Assembly (NCBI RefSeq): GCF_022829605.1
Contig: NZ_JAKSYD010000100.1
Span: forward strand, 1-64,000
Direction of reading: 5' to 3'
Source of the DNA: Methylobacterium sp. E-065
Lineage (GTDB): Bacteria; Pseudomonadota; Alphaproteobacteria; Rhizobiales; Beijerinckiaceae
Length of the DNA: 64,000 nucleotides
Shown one piece after another: positions 38,714 through 50,832 of the stretch; position 1 is the first letter of the stretch, and every line of letters begins with the position of its first letter. The position numbers and the translations under genes are program-made. The notes beneath the pieces are model-generated. The model was given only the letters and a program-made list of their open reading frames with translations. It made no database searches and was not told where the DNA came from.

Positions 38714-39399
38714 GAAACACTCCTTCGGCGCGTCCTCGCGCCTCATCCGCCTGGCGATACCCTGCCACATCTCGGCGATATCAGGGCGAGAAGATGTCGA
38801 AGACGCGAACTCCCAAATCCTGCCTTCACACTTGCGCATTCGCTTAACGACTGTTGCATGCCGCGGGTGGCCTGGCCGCTCTTCCGGCAGCGCCGGGACG
38901 CGCGCCGATCGGATCGATGATCGCTTTGCCGGCAAGATCTTTACCCAATAGACGGCTCATCGATGCGATGACCTGCCGCGAGTTCGCGCCCCGTGAATTG
39001 ATTTGCCGACGAAGAGCATTCGTTTCGAATAGTTCTTGCTGCCGTCACAACGTTGTCAAATCTCGGTCATAGCTTTGCCGGCGGAAAAATTGGTCTCCGG
39101 AGAAGCGGTGTGGGGCTCATCACGAACACGGCAGTTCGACGCCTAACGCTGCACCGCATCTCCTGATTCGCGTTCAGCGTACCGCAATGTCGGCGATCTC
39201 AACGGCGGTGCACCGGTCTCCCCGGCATGCCGGCGCGGTGTCGTCGCGCTGTCCAGGGCAAGGAACCCTGCGATCGCGTCGGCTGGCCTGAGCCGGAGCG
39301 AGGTCCGGGCTGGTCGGCCGCGGGCAAGCGCCGAAGACTCGATCCATCCACCTTCATCCCACCAGCTTTCGATCTGGCAGACAGCGAGACTGAACACCC
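38714..39399. other. Intergenic region between divergent genes
   Basis: Nearly 690 bp between the transglycosylase and pmtA-like genes. It contains AT-richer stretches near 38990-39070 but no convincing gene, RNA, repeat or terminator. Confidence 0.45.
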
Positions 39400-40086
39400 A
39401 TGGCTATCGGAATGCACGGCACCGGCTCATCGCGCGCAGGCGCGCTCGGCCCCGATCTCGACCGCGACGGTGTCGCCAAGGCCTACGGCCGCTGGGCGCC
39501 GGTCTACGATCTGGTGTTCGGGCCGGTCTTCGCCCAGGGGCGGACCCTGGCGGCAGCTGCGGCGGAAAAGGTGGGCGGTCGCATCCTCGAAGTCGGGGTC
39601 GGGACCGGGTTGTCGTTGCCGGCCTATCGCCGCGCCCGCAGCATCGTGGGCATCGATATCTCGGCACCGATGCTGGAGAAGGCGCGCCAGCGCGTGGCGC
39701 GGCTCGGCCTGCGCACTATCGAGCGCCTCGCCGTCATGGATGCCGAGCACCTCGACTTCCCGGACGCGTCCTTCGACGTGATCGTGGCGCAATACGTCGT
39801 CACGGCGGTCCCGAACCCCGAGGCGGCGCTCGACGAATTCGCCCGGGTTCTCCGCCCCGGCGGCGAGATCGTCATCACCACCCGCATCGGCGCCGAGGAC
39901 GGCCTGCGCCGCACCATCGAGCATGCCCTGGCGCCGATCACGAGCCGCCTCGGTTGGCGGACCGAATTCGCCTGGAACCGCTACGCCGCCTGGGCGGCCG
40001 GCGCCCCGGTCGAGATCGTCGAGCGCCGGGCGCTGCCGCCGCTCGGCCATTTCTCCCTCGTCCGCCTGCGCAAGCACGACGCCTGA
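39400..40086 (+). CDS. pmtA: Phosphatidylethanolamine N-methyltransferase (PmtA type)
   Basis: A 228-residue SAM-dependent methyltransferase. AYGRWAPVYDLVFGPVFAQG at the N-terminus and motif I ILEVGVGTGLSLP are characteristic of the alphaproteobacterial PmtA group, which methylates phosphatidylethanolamine stepwise to phosphatidylcholine at the membrane. AQYVVTAVPNPEAALDEFAR gives motif II/III. Start ATG 39400 (ATG 39412 is also in frame). A small membrane protein follows 48 bp downstream, and phosphatidylserine decarboxylase lies 2.4 kb away, so the pathway PS to PE to PC is partly clustered. Confidence 0.85.
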   Translation: MAIGMHGTGSSRAGALGPDLDRDGVAKAYGRWAPVYDLVFGPVFAQGRTLAAAAAEKVGGRILEVGVGTGLSLPAYRRARSIVGIDISAPMLEKARQRVARLGLRTIERLAVMDAEHLDFPDASFDVIVAQYVVTAVPNPEAALDEFARVLRPGGEIVITTRIGAEDGLRRTIEHALAPITSRLGWRTEFAWNRYAAWAAGAPVEIVERRALPPLGHFSLVRLRKHDA

Positions 40087-40134
40087 GTTCCCGCGACGGC
40101 ACTCCCCCATCATCGTTTCACGAGGACGCACACC

Positions 40135-40746
40135 ATGGCGAGCTTTCTGGAAGCTCTGCGCATCCAGCGCTGGGATGATCACCGGTACTACCACCACAAT
40201 CGCGTCAACCAGAGCTTGCATGTCGTCAGTGCGATCAGCTTCCTGGTGGCCTACGCCCTGGCGTTCAAGGACCCGGCGACGGCTGCGCTCATCGGCTGGC
40301 TGATCGCCATGACGTCTCGGCAGGCCGGTCACTTGTTCTTCGAGCCGAAGGGCTACGACCACGTCAATGACGCCAGCCACGAGCACAAGGAAGAGATCAA
40401 GGTCGGCTACAATCTGCAGCGCAAGATCGTGCTACTCGCGATCTGGGCGCTGTCGCCGCTGCCGCTCTACGTCGATCCGAGCTTATTCGGCCTGATCTCG
40501 CCGCATCAGACCACGACGGACCTGATCCGCAACGTCGGCTGGATCTGGCTGTGGCTGGCGCTGGCGGGCCTGCTGTTCCGGATGGTGCAGCTGTTCGTCC
40601 TGCGCGACGTGCAGACCGGACTCGTTTGGGGCACCAAGATCCTCACGGACCCGTTCCACGACATCAAGCTCTACCACAAGGCGCCGATTGCGCTGCTGCA
40701 CGGTGAGTTGGTCGAAGAGCACGAGCCGCACGAGCACGGCGCCTGA
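40135..40746 (+). CDS. Integral membrane protein, distantly Mpo1/DUF962-like
   Basis: A 203-residue protein with four likely membrane helices and several conserved-looking His residues: DDHRYYHHNRVNQSLHVVSA, SRQAGHLFFEPKGYDHVND and a His-rich tail HEPHEHGA. The spacing of His residues beside membrane helices recalls di-iron lipid hydroxylases and the Mpo1/DUF962 family, though I am not certain of the family. Because it follows pmtA on the same strand with 48 bp between, a role in lipid modification is plausible. Start ATG 40135; GAGGA lies upstream. Confidence 0.6.
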   Translation: MASFLEALRIQRWDDHRYYHHNRVNQSLHVVSAISFLVAYALAFKDPATAALIGWLIAMTSRQAGHLFFEPKGYDHVNDASHEHKEEIKVGYNLQRKIVLLAIWALSPLPLYVDPSLFGLISPHQTTTDLIRNVGWIWLWLALAGLLFRMVQLFVLRDVQTGLVWGTKILTDPFHDIKLYHKAPIALLHGELVEEHEPHEHGA

Positions 40747-40758
40747 GATTGCAGCGGA

Positions 40759-40811
40759 CGCCGGGTGTGGACCCGTCCGGCGCTCCTGCGGCCGGATCAG
40801 CCTTGATCCGG
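40759..40811. terminator. Tandem hairpins between convergent genes
   Basis: CGCCGG (40759-40764) pairs with CCGGCG (40777-40782), and CCGGATCA (40792-40799) pairs with TGATCCGG (40804-40811) around a GCCT loop; the second hairpin includes the aminotransferase stop codon. No U-run follows. Confidence 0.45.
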
Positions 40812-42488
40812 TGCGCGCAGGCCGAGCCGGGCGCCGAACTTGCCGAGCCGCAAAGCCGCGACCTCCCGCAGGATCGCGCGCCGGATCGCCTTATCGCTCG
40901 GCGCACCCGCCTCCCACCAGCCATCGGCTTGCATCGCCGTGGCCGCCGCGACGAACCGCGCCGCCACGACCTCGAACGCGGCGTCGTCATAGGCGAGGCT
41001 GAAGATCAGGCGACCGGTCCCGACCCAGGACAGGGCCAGCCCCTCCGCGCGCAGGTAGAATTGCAGCATCCAGTTGTAGCGCGACGGCTTGGTGTACAGG
41101 ACCGTCCAGACCGTGGACATGTTCGCGACCTGCACCGGCAGGCTGGCTTCCGCCAGCAGGGCGTTGAGGCGCGCCGCGCGCCGGTTCCAAGTCGCGTCGA
41201 GATCGGCGTAGAGGGCGGCGACCTCCGGCGTGTCGAGCCGGTCGAGGAACGCGCTCATGGCGCCCATCACGTAGGGATGGGCGTTGAAGGTCCCGCGGGC
41301 GAAGCAGATGTCGACCGGGCGGTCGTCCTGGTAGCGGCGCATCAGGTCGGCGCGCCCGCACAGCACGCCGACCGGCAGGCCGCCGCCGAGCGTCTTGCCG
41401 TAGGTGACCATGTCGGCCTGGACGCCGAAATACTCCTGGGCGCCGCCGCGGGCGAGGCGGAAACCGAGGAAGACCTCGTCGAGGATCAGCACGATACCCC
41501 GGGCAGAGCATACCGCCCGCAGCTCGCGGAGCCATTGCGTGTAGGCGGCCCGGTCGAAGGCGGTTTTGCGCGCGCTGTCGACCAGGGCAGAATCGGCCGG
41601 CGCGCCCGCATTGGGGTGCATCGCCTGGAGCGGGTTGACCAGCACGCAGGCGACATCCCGGCGGGACGCGAGGACGCGCAGCGTCCGTTCGGACATGTCG
41701 GCCAGGGTGAGCGTGTCGCGTGCCGGGACGGGGTTGCCGATGCCGGGCTGCACCTCGCCCCACCAGCCGTGATAGGCGCCGCACAGGCGCACGATCCGGC
41801 GGCGTCCGGTATGGTAGCGGGCGAGCCGCACCGCCTGCATCACGGCCTCGGTCCCGGACATGTGGAACGAGACCTCGTCGAGGCCGGAGAGCGCCTTCAG
41901 CCGCGCGACGTTGCCGGTGACTACTGGGTGCAGTGGGCCGAGCACCGGGCCGAGCGCAGCAACGCGCGCGGCCCCCTCCTCCAGGCAGGCCCGGTAGAAG
42001 TCGACGCCGAACAGGTTCACCCCGTAAGACCCGGCCAGATCGTAGGCGGTGTTGCCGTCGAGATCCGTGACGGTGACGCCCTCCGAGGCCGCCGCGAAGG
42101 CGCCGGTGCCGAGATGCGCGCGCACGTGCCGGGCGTATTGAAACGGCACCCGGTACAGGCCGGTGAATTGCAGATCCGACAGGCCGTCGCGCACGGCCTC
42201 GGTCTCGGCGCGGGTGCGCGCGTAGCGCGTCCGGAACAGGTCGGAGAGCCGCGCGAAGCCCGCCTCCCGCCGGACTGCCACGGCCTCGTCCGGATCGTCG
42301 GAGCGGAAGAAGGCGCGCTCGGAATAGGCGTAATGCGGAATGAGCCCGGCGACGCGCCGGGCTATCCGGGCATGGCCCGTGAGCGAAGGATGTTTCGCCC
42401 GGGACAATCGCAGGCGCTCTGCAGCGCGCGGAAGAGCCAGAACCGCGGTGGCGGCAGTGGCGGACAGGGTGACGAGGAGCGCGGACAT
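40797..42488 (-). CDS. Class III aminotransferase with N-terminal membrane anchor
   Basis: A 563-residue PLP enzyme, about 120 residues longer than typical class III members. The fold-type I core has the glutamate-1-semialdehyde aminomutase look: HMSGTEAVMQAVRLARYHTG, LCGAYHGWWGE, LILDEVFLGFR and the PLP-binding Lys in VTYGKTLGGGLPVGV. The N-terminus is a hydrophobic segment (SALLVTLSATAATAVLALP) that could anchor it to the membrane, followed by an unmatched region up to about 110. Start ATG 42488 (ATG 42512 is possible). It is divergent from phosphatidylserine decarboxylase by 32 bp. Substrate unknown; location suggests a lipid or lipid head-group precursor. Confidence 0.8.
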   Translation of the reverse strand: MSALLVTLSATAATAVLALPRAAERLRLSRAKHPSLTGHARIARRVAGLIPHYAYSERAFFRSDDPDEAVAVRREAGFARLSDLFRTRYARTRAETEAVRDGLSDLQFTGLYRVPFQYARHVRAHLGTGAFAAASEGVTVTDLDGNTAYDLAGSYGVNLFGVDFYRACLEEGAARVAALGPVLGPLHPVVTGNVARLKALSGLDEVSFHMSGTEAVMQAVRLARYHTGRRRIVRLCGAYHGWWGEVQPGIGNPVPARDTLTLADMSERTLRVLASRRDVACVLVNPLQAMHPNAGAPADSALVDSARKTAFDRAAYTQWLRELRAVCSARGIVLILDEVFLGFRLARGGAQEYFGVQADMVTYGKTLGGGLPVGVLCGRADLMRRYQDDRPVDICFARGTFNAHPYVMGAMSAFLDRLDTPEVAALYADLDATWNRRAARLNALLAEASLPVQVANMSTVWTVLYTKPSRYNWMLQFYLRAEGLALSWVGTGRLIFSLAYDDAAFEVVAARFVAAATAMQADGWWEAGAPSDKAIRRAILREVAALRLGKFGARLGLRAPDQG

Positions 42489-42520
42489 CGCCCCGCGCCC
42501 TATCGGAGGCAATTCACGGC

Positions 42521-43426
42521 ATGATGACGGTTTCCGGATCGCCGCTGCGGCGGGCCCTGGCGCGGGTCGGCGCCCAGGAGGACCTGAACTTCCTGCTGAC
42601 CAACTGGCTGCCGCGCCGGCTCGCGACCCGGTTCATGGGCTGGTTCGGCCGCATCGAGCAGCCGCTGGTGCGCGATGTCTCGATCGCCACCTGGCGCCTG
42701 TTCTGCGACGTGGACCTCAGTGATGCGCGTGACGCGCGCTTCCCGAGCCTCCACGCGGCGTTCATCCGGGCGCTCCGGCCCGGGGCCCGGCCGGTCGCGG
42801 CCGATCCCGCGATCCTCACCAGCCCGAGCGACGGGATCCTCGGTGCCCATGGCCGAATCGAGGCGGGGCGCCTGTTCCAGATCAAGGGGCTGTCCTATCG
42901 CCTGGTCGACCTGCTCGGGGGTGATGCGCAGCTCGCCGACGCGCATGAAGGCGGCACCTACGCCACCCTGCGCTTGACCGCCGGAATGTATCACCGCTTC
43001 CACGCGCCCCACGATGCGCGGGTCGAATCGATCCGGCACATCTGGGGCGACACGTGGAACGTGAACCCGATCGCCCTGAAGCGCGTCGAAAACCTGTTCT
43101 GCCGCAACGAGCGCGCCGTCCTGCGGCTGCGCGTGAAAGAGGCGGGTCACGCGGTCACGCTCGTGCCGGTGGCGGCGATCCTGGTGGCAGGCCTCCGCCT
43201 CGGCTTCCTGCCGGAGGGCACGGCCTTGCGCCGGACGGGCGGCCGGACCCTGCCCTGCACGGCCCGCCTCGCCAAGGGTGACGAGATGGGTTGGTTCGAG
43301 CACGGTTCGACCATCGTGGTGCTGGCACCGGAGGGATTCACGCTCCTGGCCGAGCTGACCGAGGGCCGAAGCCTGCGCATGGGCGAGCCGCTGATGCGCC
43401 TGCCCGCGGCAGCGGGGGCCGGTTGA
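42521..43426 (+). CDS. psd: Phosphatidylserine decarboxylase family protein
   Basis: A 301-residue membrane-associated pyruvoyl enzyme that converts phosphatidylserine to phosphatidylethanolamine. The His motif is TAGMYHRFHAPHDARV and the self-cleavage site is HGSTIVVLAPEG, where the Ser becomes the pyruvoyl group (a GST motif preceded by His rather than Leu). ILTSPSDGILGAHGRIE is the usual N-terminal motif. Length fits the proteobacterial Psd of about 290-320. Start ATG 42521 or the next ATG at 42524. Convergent with the chemoreceptor gene. Confidence 0.88.
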   Translation: MMTVSGSPLRRALARVGAQEDLNFLLTNWLPRRLATRFMGWFGRIEQPLVRDVSIATWRLFCDVDLSDARDARFPSLHAAFIRALRPGARPVAADPAILTSPSDGILGAHGRIEAGRLFQIKGLSYRLVDLLGGDAQLADAHEGGTYATLRLTAGMYHRFHAPHDARVESIRHIWGDTWNVNPIALKRVENLFCRNERAVLRLRVKEAGHAVTLVPVAAILVAGLRLGFLPEGTALRRTGGRTLPCTARLAKGDEMGWFEHGSTIVVLAPEGFTLLAELTEGRSLRMGEPLMRLPAAAGAG

Positions 43427-43441
43427 GGGCCCCCATGGTCG

Positions 43442-45109
43442 TCAGGCTGCCTGGACGGTTGCGAGATAGTCCGTCACGGCGGCGCTCAGTGCATCCGATT
43501 GCCGCGACAGCTCGGTCGCGGCCGTCAGAACCTGGGACGCGGCGGTACCGGTCTCGGCAGCGGCATGCGTGACCGCGCCGATATTGACCGTCACCGCCTG
43601 CGTCCCATCGGCCGCCTCGCTGGCGCTGCGCACGATCTCCTGCGTGACGGTCCCCTGCTCTTCCATTGCAGCCGCCACGCCGACCGCGATGGTCCGCAGA
43701 TCAAGGACCGTGGTGGTTATGGCCTGGATGGCGTCCACGGCGCGAATTGTTTCGCCCTGAATGGCATTCACTTGGCCGGAGATCGTCTCGGTGGCCTTTG
43801 CGGTCTGGTCGGCCAGTTCCTTGACCTCCGCGGCGACCACGGCGAAGCCACGGCCGGCCTCGCCGGCCCGGGCCGCTTCGATCGTGGCGTTCAGTGCCAG
43901 CAGGTTCGTTTGAGCGGCGATACCCGAGATGAGGCCGATCACGGCTCCGATCCGCTCGGCCCCCTCGGCCAGACCCATGACCAGGGTGTTGGTCTCGTTG
44001 GCGGTCGTGGCAGCGCGTTCGGCCATCTCGGAGGAGCGCGTGATCTGACCGTTGATCTCGGCGATCGAGGTCGACAATTCCTCGCTCGCCGCCGCGACGG
44101 TCTGGACGTTGGCCGAAGTCTGCTCGGCTGCCGACGAGACCGTGGCGGATTGGGCGGCTGTCTGATCGGCGTTGCGGCTCATCGAACTGGCCGTCGCCTG
44201 CATCTCGTCCGCTGCGCTCGTCAGCGTCTGCGTCATGCGTTCGATTTGAGACCGGAACGCCCGTGTCGCCCCATCCAAGACCTCCGCCCGGCGGGCTTTG
44301 TCCGCAAGATCCTGCACGGCCGCCTTATCGGCCACGCGTTTGGCGATCAGCGCCTCCCGGAAGATTTCGAGGGCTTTTGCCATGGCACCGATCTCATCGC
44401 GCCGCTCGGCTCCGGTCACCTCCGTGTCGAGGTCGCCCGAGGCGAGGCGCATCATTGTCAACGTCGTCTCCTCGATCGGTCGTGTGACCTGAGCGAGGAT
44501 CACTCTGACTCCATACGCGACCGCGACCACGGCAAGCAGCAGCGCGGCGAGTTGCAGGATGCGCAGGATGTCCGCCAAGGCTTCCGCGCGCTCGAACTCC
44601 GCGCGCGCCACGCCGACTTGCAAGTCGATGAGCTTCGTCACCCCCGCCATCGTCGGTGTCGTAGCCTGAAGCAACTTGGCCTTGGCGGACGCGGTGGCGG
44701 CGGTGTCCTGGGCCTTCAGAGCGCGGCTCAGATCGTGGACGATGACCGCGTCCCGAACAAGCCGCGGCTTGAGGGCTTCGACGAGGCGCTCCTCATCTGA
44801 AGTCAGGTAGGTGGCCAAGTATTCGGACCAGACCTGCATTGAGCGTGCAAGTTGCCGCTCCAGGATGGCAGCGGCCTCGCCCTTGTCCGTCGTTGGCTTA
44901 TCGATGGATCGCAAGACGACGAGCATAGCATCGTAGGCGTCCCGGAACGTGCTGAACTGGCTGAGCGGTAAAATTCGGTCCTCGACAATCGTATGAAGGC
45001 TTCTGTTGCCGCTGCGAAGCGCAAAATTGCCGAGTGCCGCAGAGCCAAGAAGTAGAGTGCCGAGCATCACGAGCAGCGCGATGAGCCGCACTTTGATCGA
45101 GATCTTCAT
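43442..45109 (-). CDS. Methyl-accepting chemotaxis protein
   Basis: A 555-residue chemoreceptor. First membrane helix around 8-28, a periplasmic four-helix sensor (about 30-185, MCP_4HB-like), second helix around 187-208, HAMP region with [24 protein letters not shown] [20 protein letters not shown], and the cytoplasmic hairpin with tip [20 protein letters not shown] followed by [18 protein letters not shown]. It should signal through CheA/CheW. The C-terminus has no NWETF pentapeptide. Ligand unknown. Start ATG 45109. Confidence 0.92.
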   Translation of the reverse strand: MKISIKVRLIALLVMLGTLLLGSAALGNFALRSGNRSLHTIVEDRILPLSQFSTFRDAYDAMLVVLRSIDKPTTDKGEAAAILERQLARSMQVWSEYLATYLTSDEERLVEALKPRLVRDAVIVHDLSRALKAQDTAATASAKAKLLQATTPTMAGVTKLIDLQVGVARAEFERAEALADILRILQLAALLLAVVAVAYGVRVILAQVTRPIEETTLTMMRLASGDLDTEVTGAERRDEIGAMAKALEIFREALIAKRVADKAAVQDLADKARRAEVLDGATRAFRSQIERMTQTLTSAADEMQATASSMSRNADQTAAQSATVSSAAEQTSANVQTVAAASEELSTSIAEINGQITRSSEMAERAATTANETNTLVMGLAEGAERIGAVIGLISGIAAQTNLLALNATIEAARAGEAGRGFAVVAAEVKELADQTAKATETISGQVNAIQGETIRAVDAIQAITTTVLDLRTIAVGVAAAMEEQGTVTQEIVRSASEAADGTQAVTVNIGAVTHAAAETGTAASQVLTAATELSRQSDALSAAVTDYLATVQAA

Positions 45110-45475
45110 GTGAAGGGACAGGTCCTAGGATGCGTAATTTTTCCAAAAGCTTGGGCATCCTAGTGCCGAGCCAGGTAAACTCAAGTGTCCGACTTCGACG
45201 CCGCTAATAATTCGATATCTAAGATTTTATACGGATTGATTTAAGGCAAAAAGACTTCGTATCTATTGTTGGCACGCACCGCAGTGGTCGATAGGAGCTC
45301 TAGTTTTGCTGAAGATTTCTGATTCCGATCAAAGGCTCTCGAATTTTTGATCTGAGGTCGCCTTTTTCCGAAAACCGGTGACGCCGTTTCGGCAATGGTT
45401 CGACGACCGCTTCGTCCACGGCGGCGGCCTCGCGGGTCACGCTGCGCGCGTACGAGTGCGACTCGAAAACGCGAC
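45110..45475. other. Intergenic region upstream of the chemoreceptor
   Basis: About 370 bp with a marked AT-rich core at 45200-45370, probably the chemoreceptor promoter area. No gene recognised. The following 60 bp hold the gyrB terminator. Confidence 0.5.
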
Positions 45476-45508
45476 GAGCCGCCGAGCCCGTTTAGGGGCC
45501 GGCGGCTC
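45476..45508 (-). terminator. gyrB terminator hairpin
   Basis: GAGCCGCCG and CGGCGGCTC form a perfect 9-bp stem around a 15-base loop, 27 bp beyond the gyrB stop. On the minus strand a TTTT run follows a few bases after the stem. Confidence 0.6.
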
Positions 45509-45534
45509 GCTTGCTCGGCGCGGTCGGCGCCGGT

Positions 45535-49120
<3,586 letters not shown>

Positions 49121-49125
49121 CGCGG

Positions 49126-49770
49126 TCAATCCTGCAGAAACGGGTTGGAGACGCGCTCCTCGCCGAGCGTGCTGGTCGGGCCGTGGCCCGGGATGAACGC
49201 GATGTCGTCGCCGAGCGGCAGCACCTTTTCCTTGATCGCCCGGATGAGCTGATCGTGGTTGCCGCCCGGCAGGTCGGTGCGGCCGACCGAGCCCTTGAAC
49301 ACCACGTCGCCGACAAGGGCGAAGCGCGCGTCCCGGCTGACGAACACCACGCTGCCGGGGGAGTGGCCGGGGCAATGCAGGATGTCGAAACCAAGTCCGC
49401 CCACGGTCACGCCGTCGCCCTCGTCGAGCCAGCGGTCCGGCGTCACGGCTCGGGCTTCGCCGAGCCCGTAATTGGCCGCCGTCTCCGGCAGGGAATCGAG
49501 GAGGAACTTGTCGGCCAGATGCGGGCCCTCCACCGGCACGCCGAGGCGCTCGCGCAACTCGTCGGCGCCGGCCGCGTGATCGACATGGCCGTGGGTCAGC
49601 AGGATTTTCTCGACTTGCACGCCCTGCTCACGGATCGCCGCCTCGATCCGGTCGAGGTCGCCGCCGGGATCGACGACAGCGCCGATCTTGGTGGCTTCGT
49701 CCCAGATCAGGGTGCAATTCTGCTGGAAGGGCGTGACCGGGATGATCCCGGCGCGGGGCGTACCTGGCAT
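49126..49770 (-). CDS. Metallo-beta-lactamase-fold hydrolase (glyoxalase II/YcbL-like)
   Basis: A 214-residue hydrolase. The metal site is LLTHGHVDHAAGADEL (HxHxDH), with LHCPGHSPGSVVFV, ALVGDVVFKGSVGRTDLPGG and FIPGHGPTSTLGEE supplying the further ligands. It belongs to the short glyoxalase II-like (YcbL) group, which splits thioesters such as S-lactoylglutathione. Start ATG 49770. Coupled to the aldo/keto reductase gene downstream. Confidence 0.9.
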   Translation of the reverse strand: MPGTPRAGIIPVTPFQQNCTLIWDEATKIGAVVDPGGDLDRIEAAIREQGVQVEKILLTHGHVDHAAGADELRERLGVPVEGPHLADKFLLDSLPETAANYGLGEARAVTPDRWLDEGDGVTVGGLGFDILHCPGHSPGSVVFVSRDARFALVGDVVFKGSVGRTDLPGGNHDQLIRAIKEKVLPLGDDIAFIPGHGPTSTLGEERVSNPFLQD

Positions 49771-49979
49771 GGAGTTCCGCGGGTTGGCCGCGCCGGCTTC
49801 GGCGCTCGTGAGGGCGTTCTAGCGCAGAAGACGCGCTGCGGCACCCTTGCCGCGCCCAGCATGATTGCAACGCCATCGCGCGCGGGGCCAAACCGGTGTT
49901 CCGACGTCAGCGCCCATGCAGGACCGGTCATCTCCGCTGTGTAGCGCCCGTCACCCGTTCGGACGGTAGCGCAGCCCGC

Positions 49980-50186
49980 TCATCGATAGTGCGCGCTGAG
50001 GACACTCAACCCAATCACCAACACCACCGCCAGGATAAGCGCGATCGCGGCCCGTTTCCGGTCTTCGGCGCGTTCTTCGGCATCTGGCCTGACACAGCCG
50101 CAGTGAGGGCAGGCCCAGACACCACCGATGACGGCGTCGCAGGAGTCGCGACGTTCGGGAATGCGGGGTATTTTCCGGCTTCCCAT
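49980..50186 (-). CDS. Small zinc-ribbon membrane protein (hypothetical)
   Basis: A 68-residue protein with a Cys cluster (RDSCDAVIGGVWACPHCGCV), a charged segment and a C-terminal membrane helix (AAIALILAVVLVIGLSVLS). The CxxCxC grouping suggests a small metal-binding ribbon facing the cytoplasm. Start ATG 50186 after GACGGAA; the frame extends to 50309, but that part is not helpful. Family not recognised. The separate next gene on this strand is also unknown. Confidence 0.55.
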   Translation of the reverse strand: MGSRKIPRIPERRDSCDAVIGGVWACPHCGCVRPDAEERAEDRKRAAIALILAVVLVIGLSVLSAHYR

Positions 50187-50357
50187 TTCCGTCGGTGACG
50201 CTGGTTTCCATCGGCTCGCGACGGCGTGACGCGGCGCTTGGCCCAAGCAGACGTGCGTTTTTTCAGGCGCGGATTCCACTGCATCGATGCCGGCCGTCTC
50301 CTTTGGCAACCGGCGTCGCGGCAGGTGACAGCCTTCAATGACCCTTCAACAGGGGTC

Positions 50358-50765
50358 TCAAGAAACGGGGCCGTCTCCGGCATCCGAGACCACGCGTTCG
50401 TCTGCCCCGCCATGCGGCCGGCGGAAGCCGTCCTGGAGCTTCAGCATCTCGGCCATGCCCAGCGCCCGGCTGCTCCACCACGTCTCGGCAGTGTTCGTCT
50501 GCGTGAAGCGGTTGTGGGACTTACCGCCATAGGCTCCGAACAGCACCCGTTCCGCATCATCGGAAGCCGGATCGGACCGGTCGATCCGATAGGAAGGCGG
50601 AGGGGCCTTGCCGGAGACGGCGATCCGGACCCAGGCGTCACCGTAATGCTTCTGGCACATCCGCATCGTGACCAGCACCTGCCGGAGATAGGCCTCGCCG
50701 TCGGGCAGATCGGGCAGGATGTCCGCGATCGTCGCGTCCGGGGGATAGGGCTTCGTCCGGGCCAT
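50358..50765 (-). CDS. Hypothetical protein
   Basis: A 135-residue soluble protein (PPDATIADILPDLPDGEAYL, LVTMRMCQKHYGDAWVRIAV, ERVLFGAYGGKSHNRFTQ). Composition and codon use look natural. No leader, membrane segment or known motif. Start ATG 50765 preceded by GGAGCAAGGTGAACC. It follows the GH13 gene by 67 bp on the same strand, so it may be co-transcribed. Function unknown. Confidence 0.65.
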   Translation of the reverse strand: MARTKPYPPDATIADILPDLPDGEAYLRQVLVTMRMCQKHYGDAWVRIAVSGKAPPPSYRIDRSDPASDDAERVLFGAYGGKSHNRFTQTNTAETWWSSRALGMAEMLKLQDGFRRPHGGADERVVSDAGDGPVS

Positions 50766-50832
50766 GGTTCACCTTGCTCCGGCGTGTCCTACCGGTTCGG
50801 CCGGCTGAGCGCGAGGCGTGATCGAACATCCT

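Noticed and set aside
40749..42524. A 591-codon plus-strand frame opposite the aminotransferase
   Set aside because: Antisense shadow with Gly/Arg/Val-rich repeats and no motif; the PLP enzyme is unmistakable on the minus strand.
45250..45300. TTGGCACGCACCGCA as a sigma-54 promoter
   Set aside because: The -12 half lacks the TTGC element, and it points away from the chemoreceptor gene.
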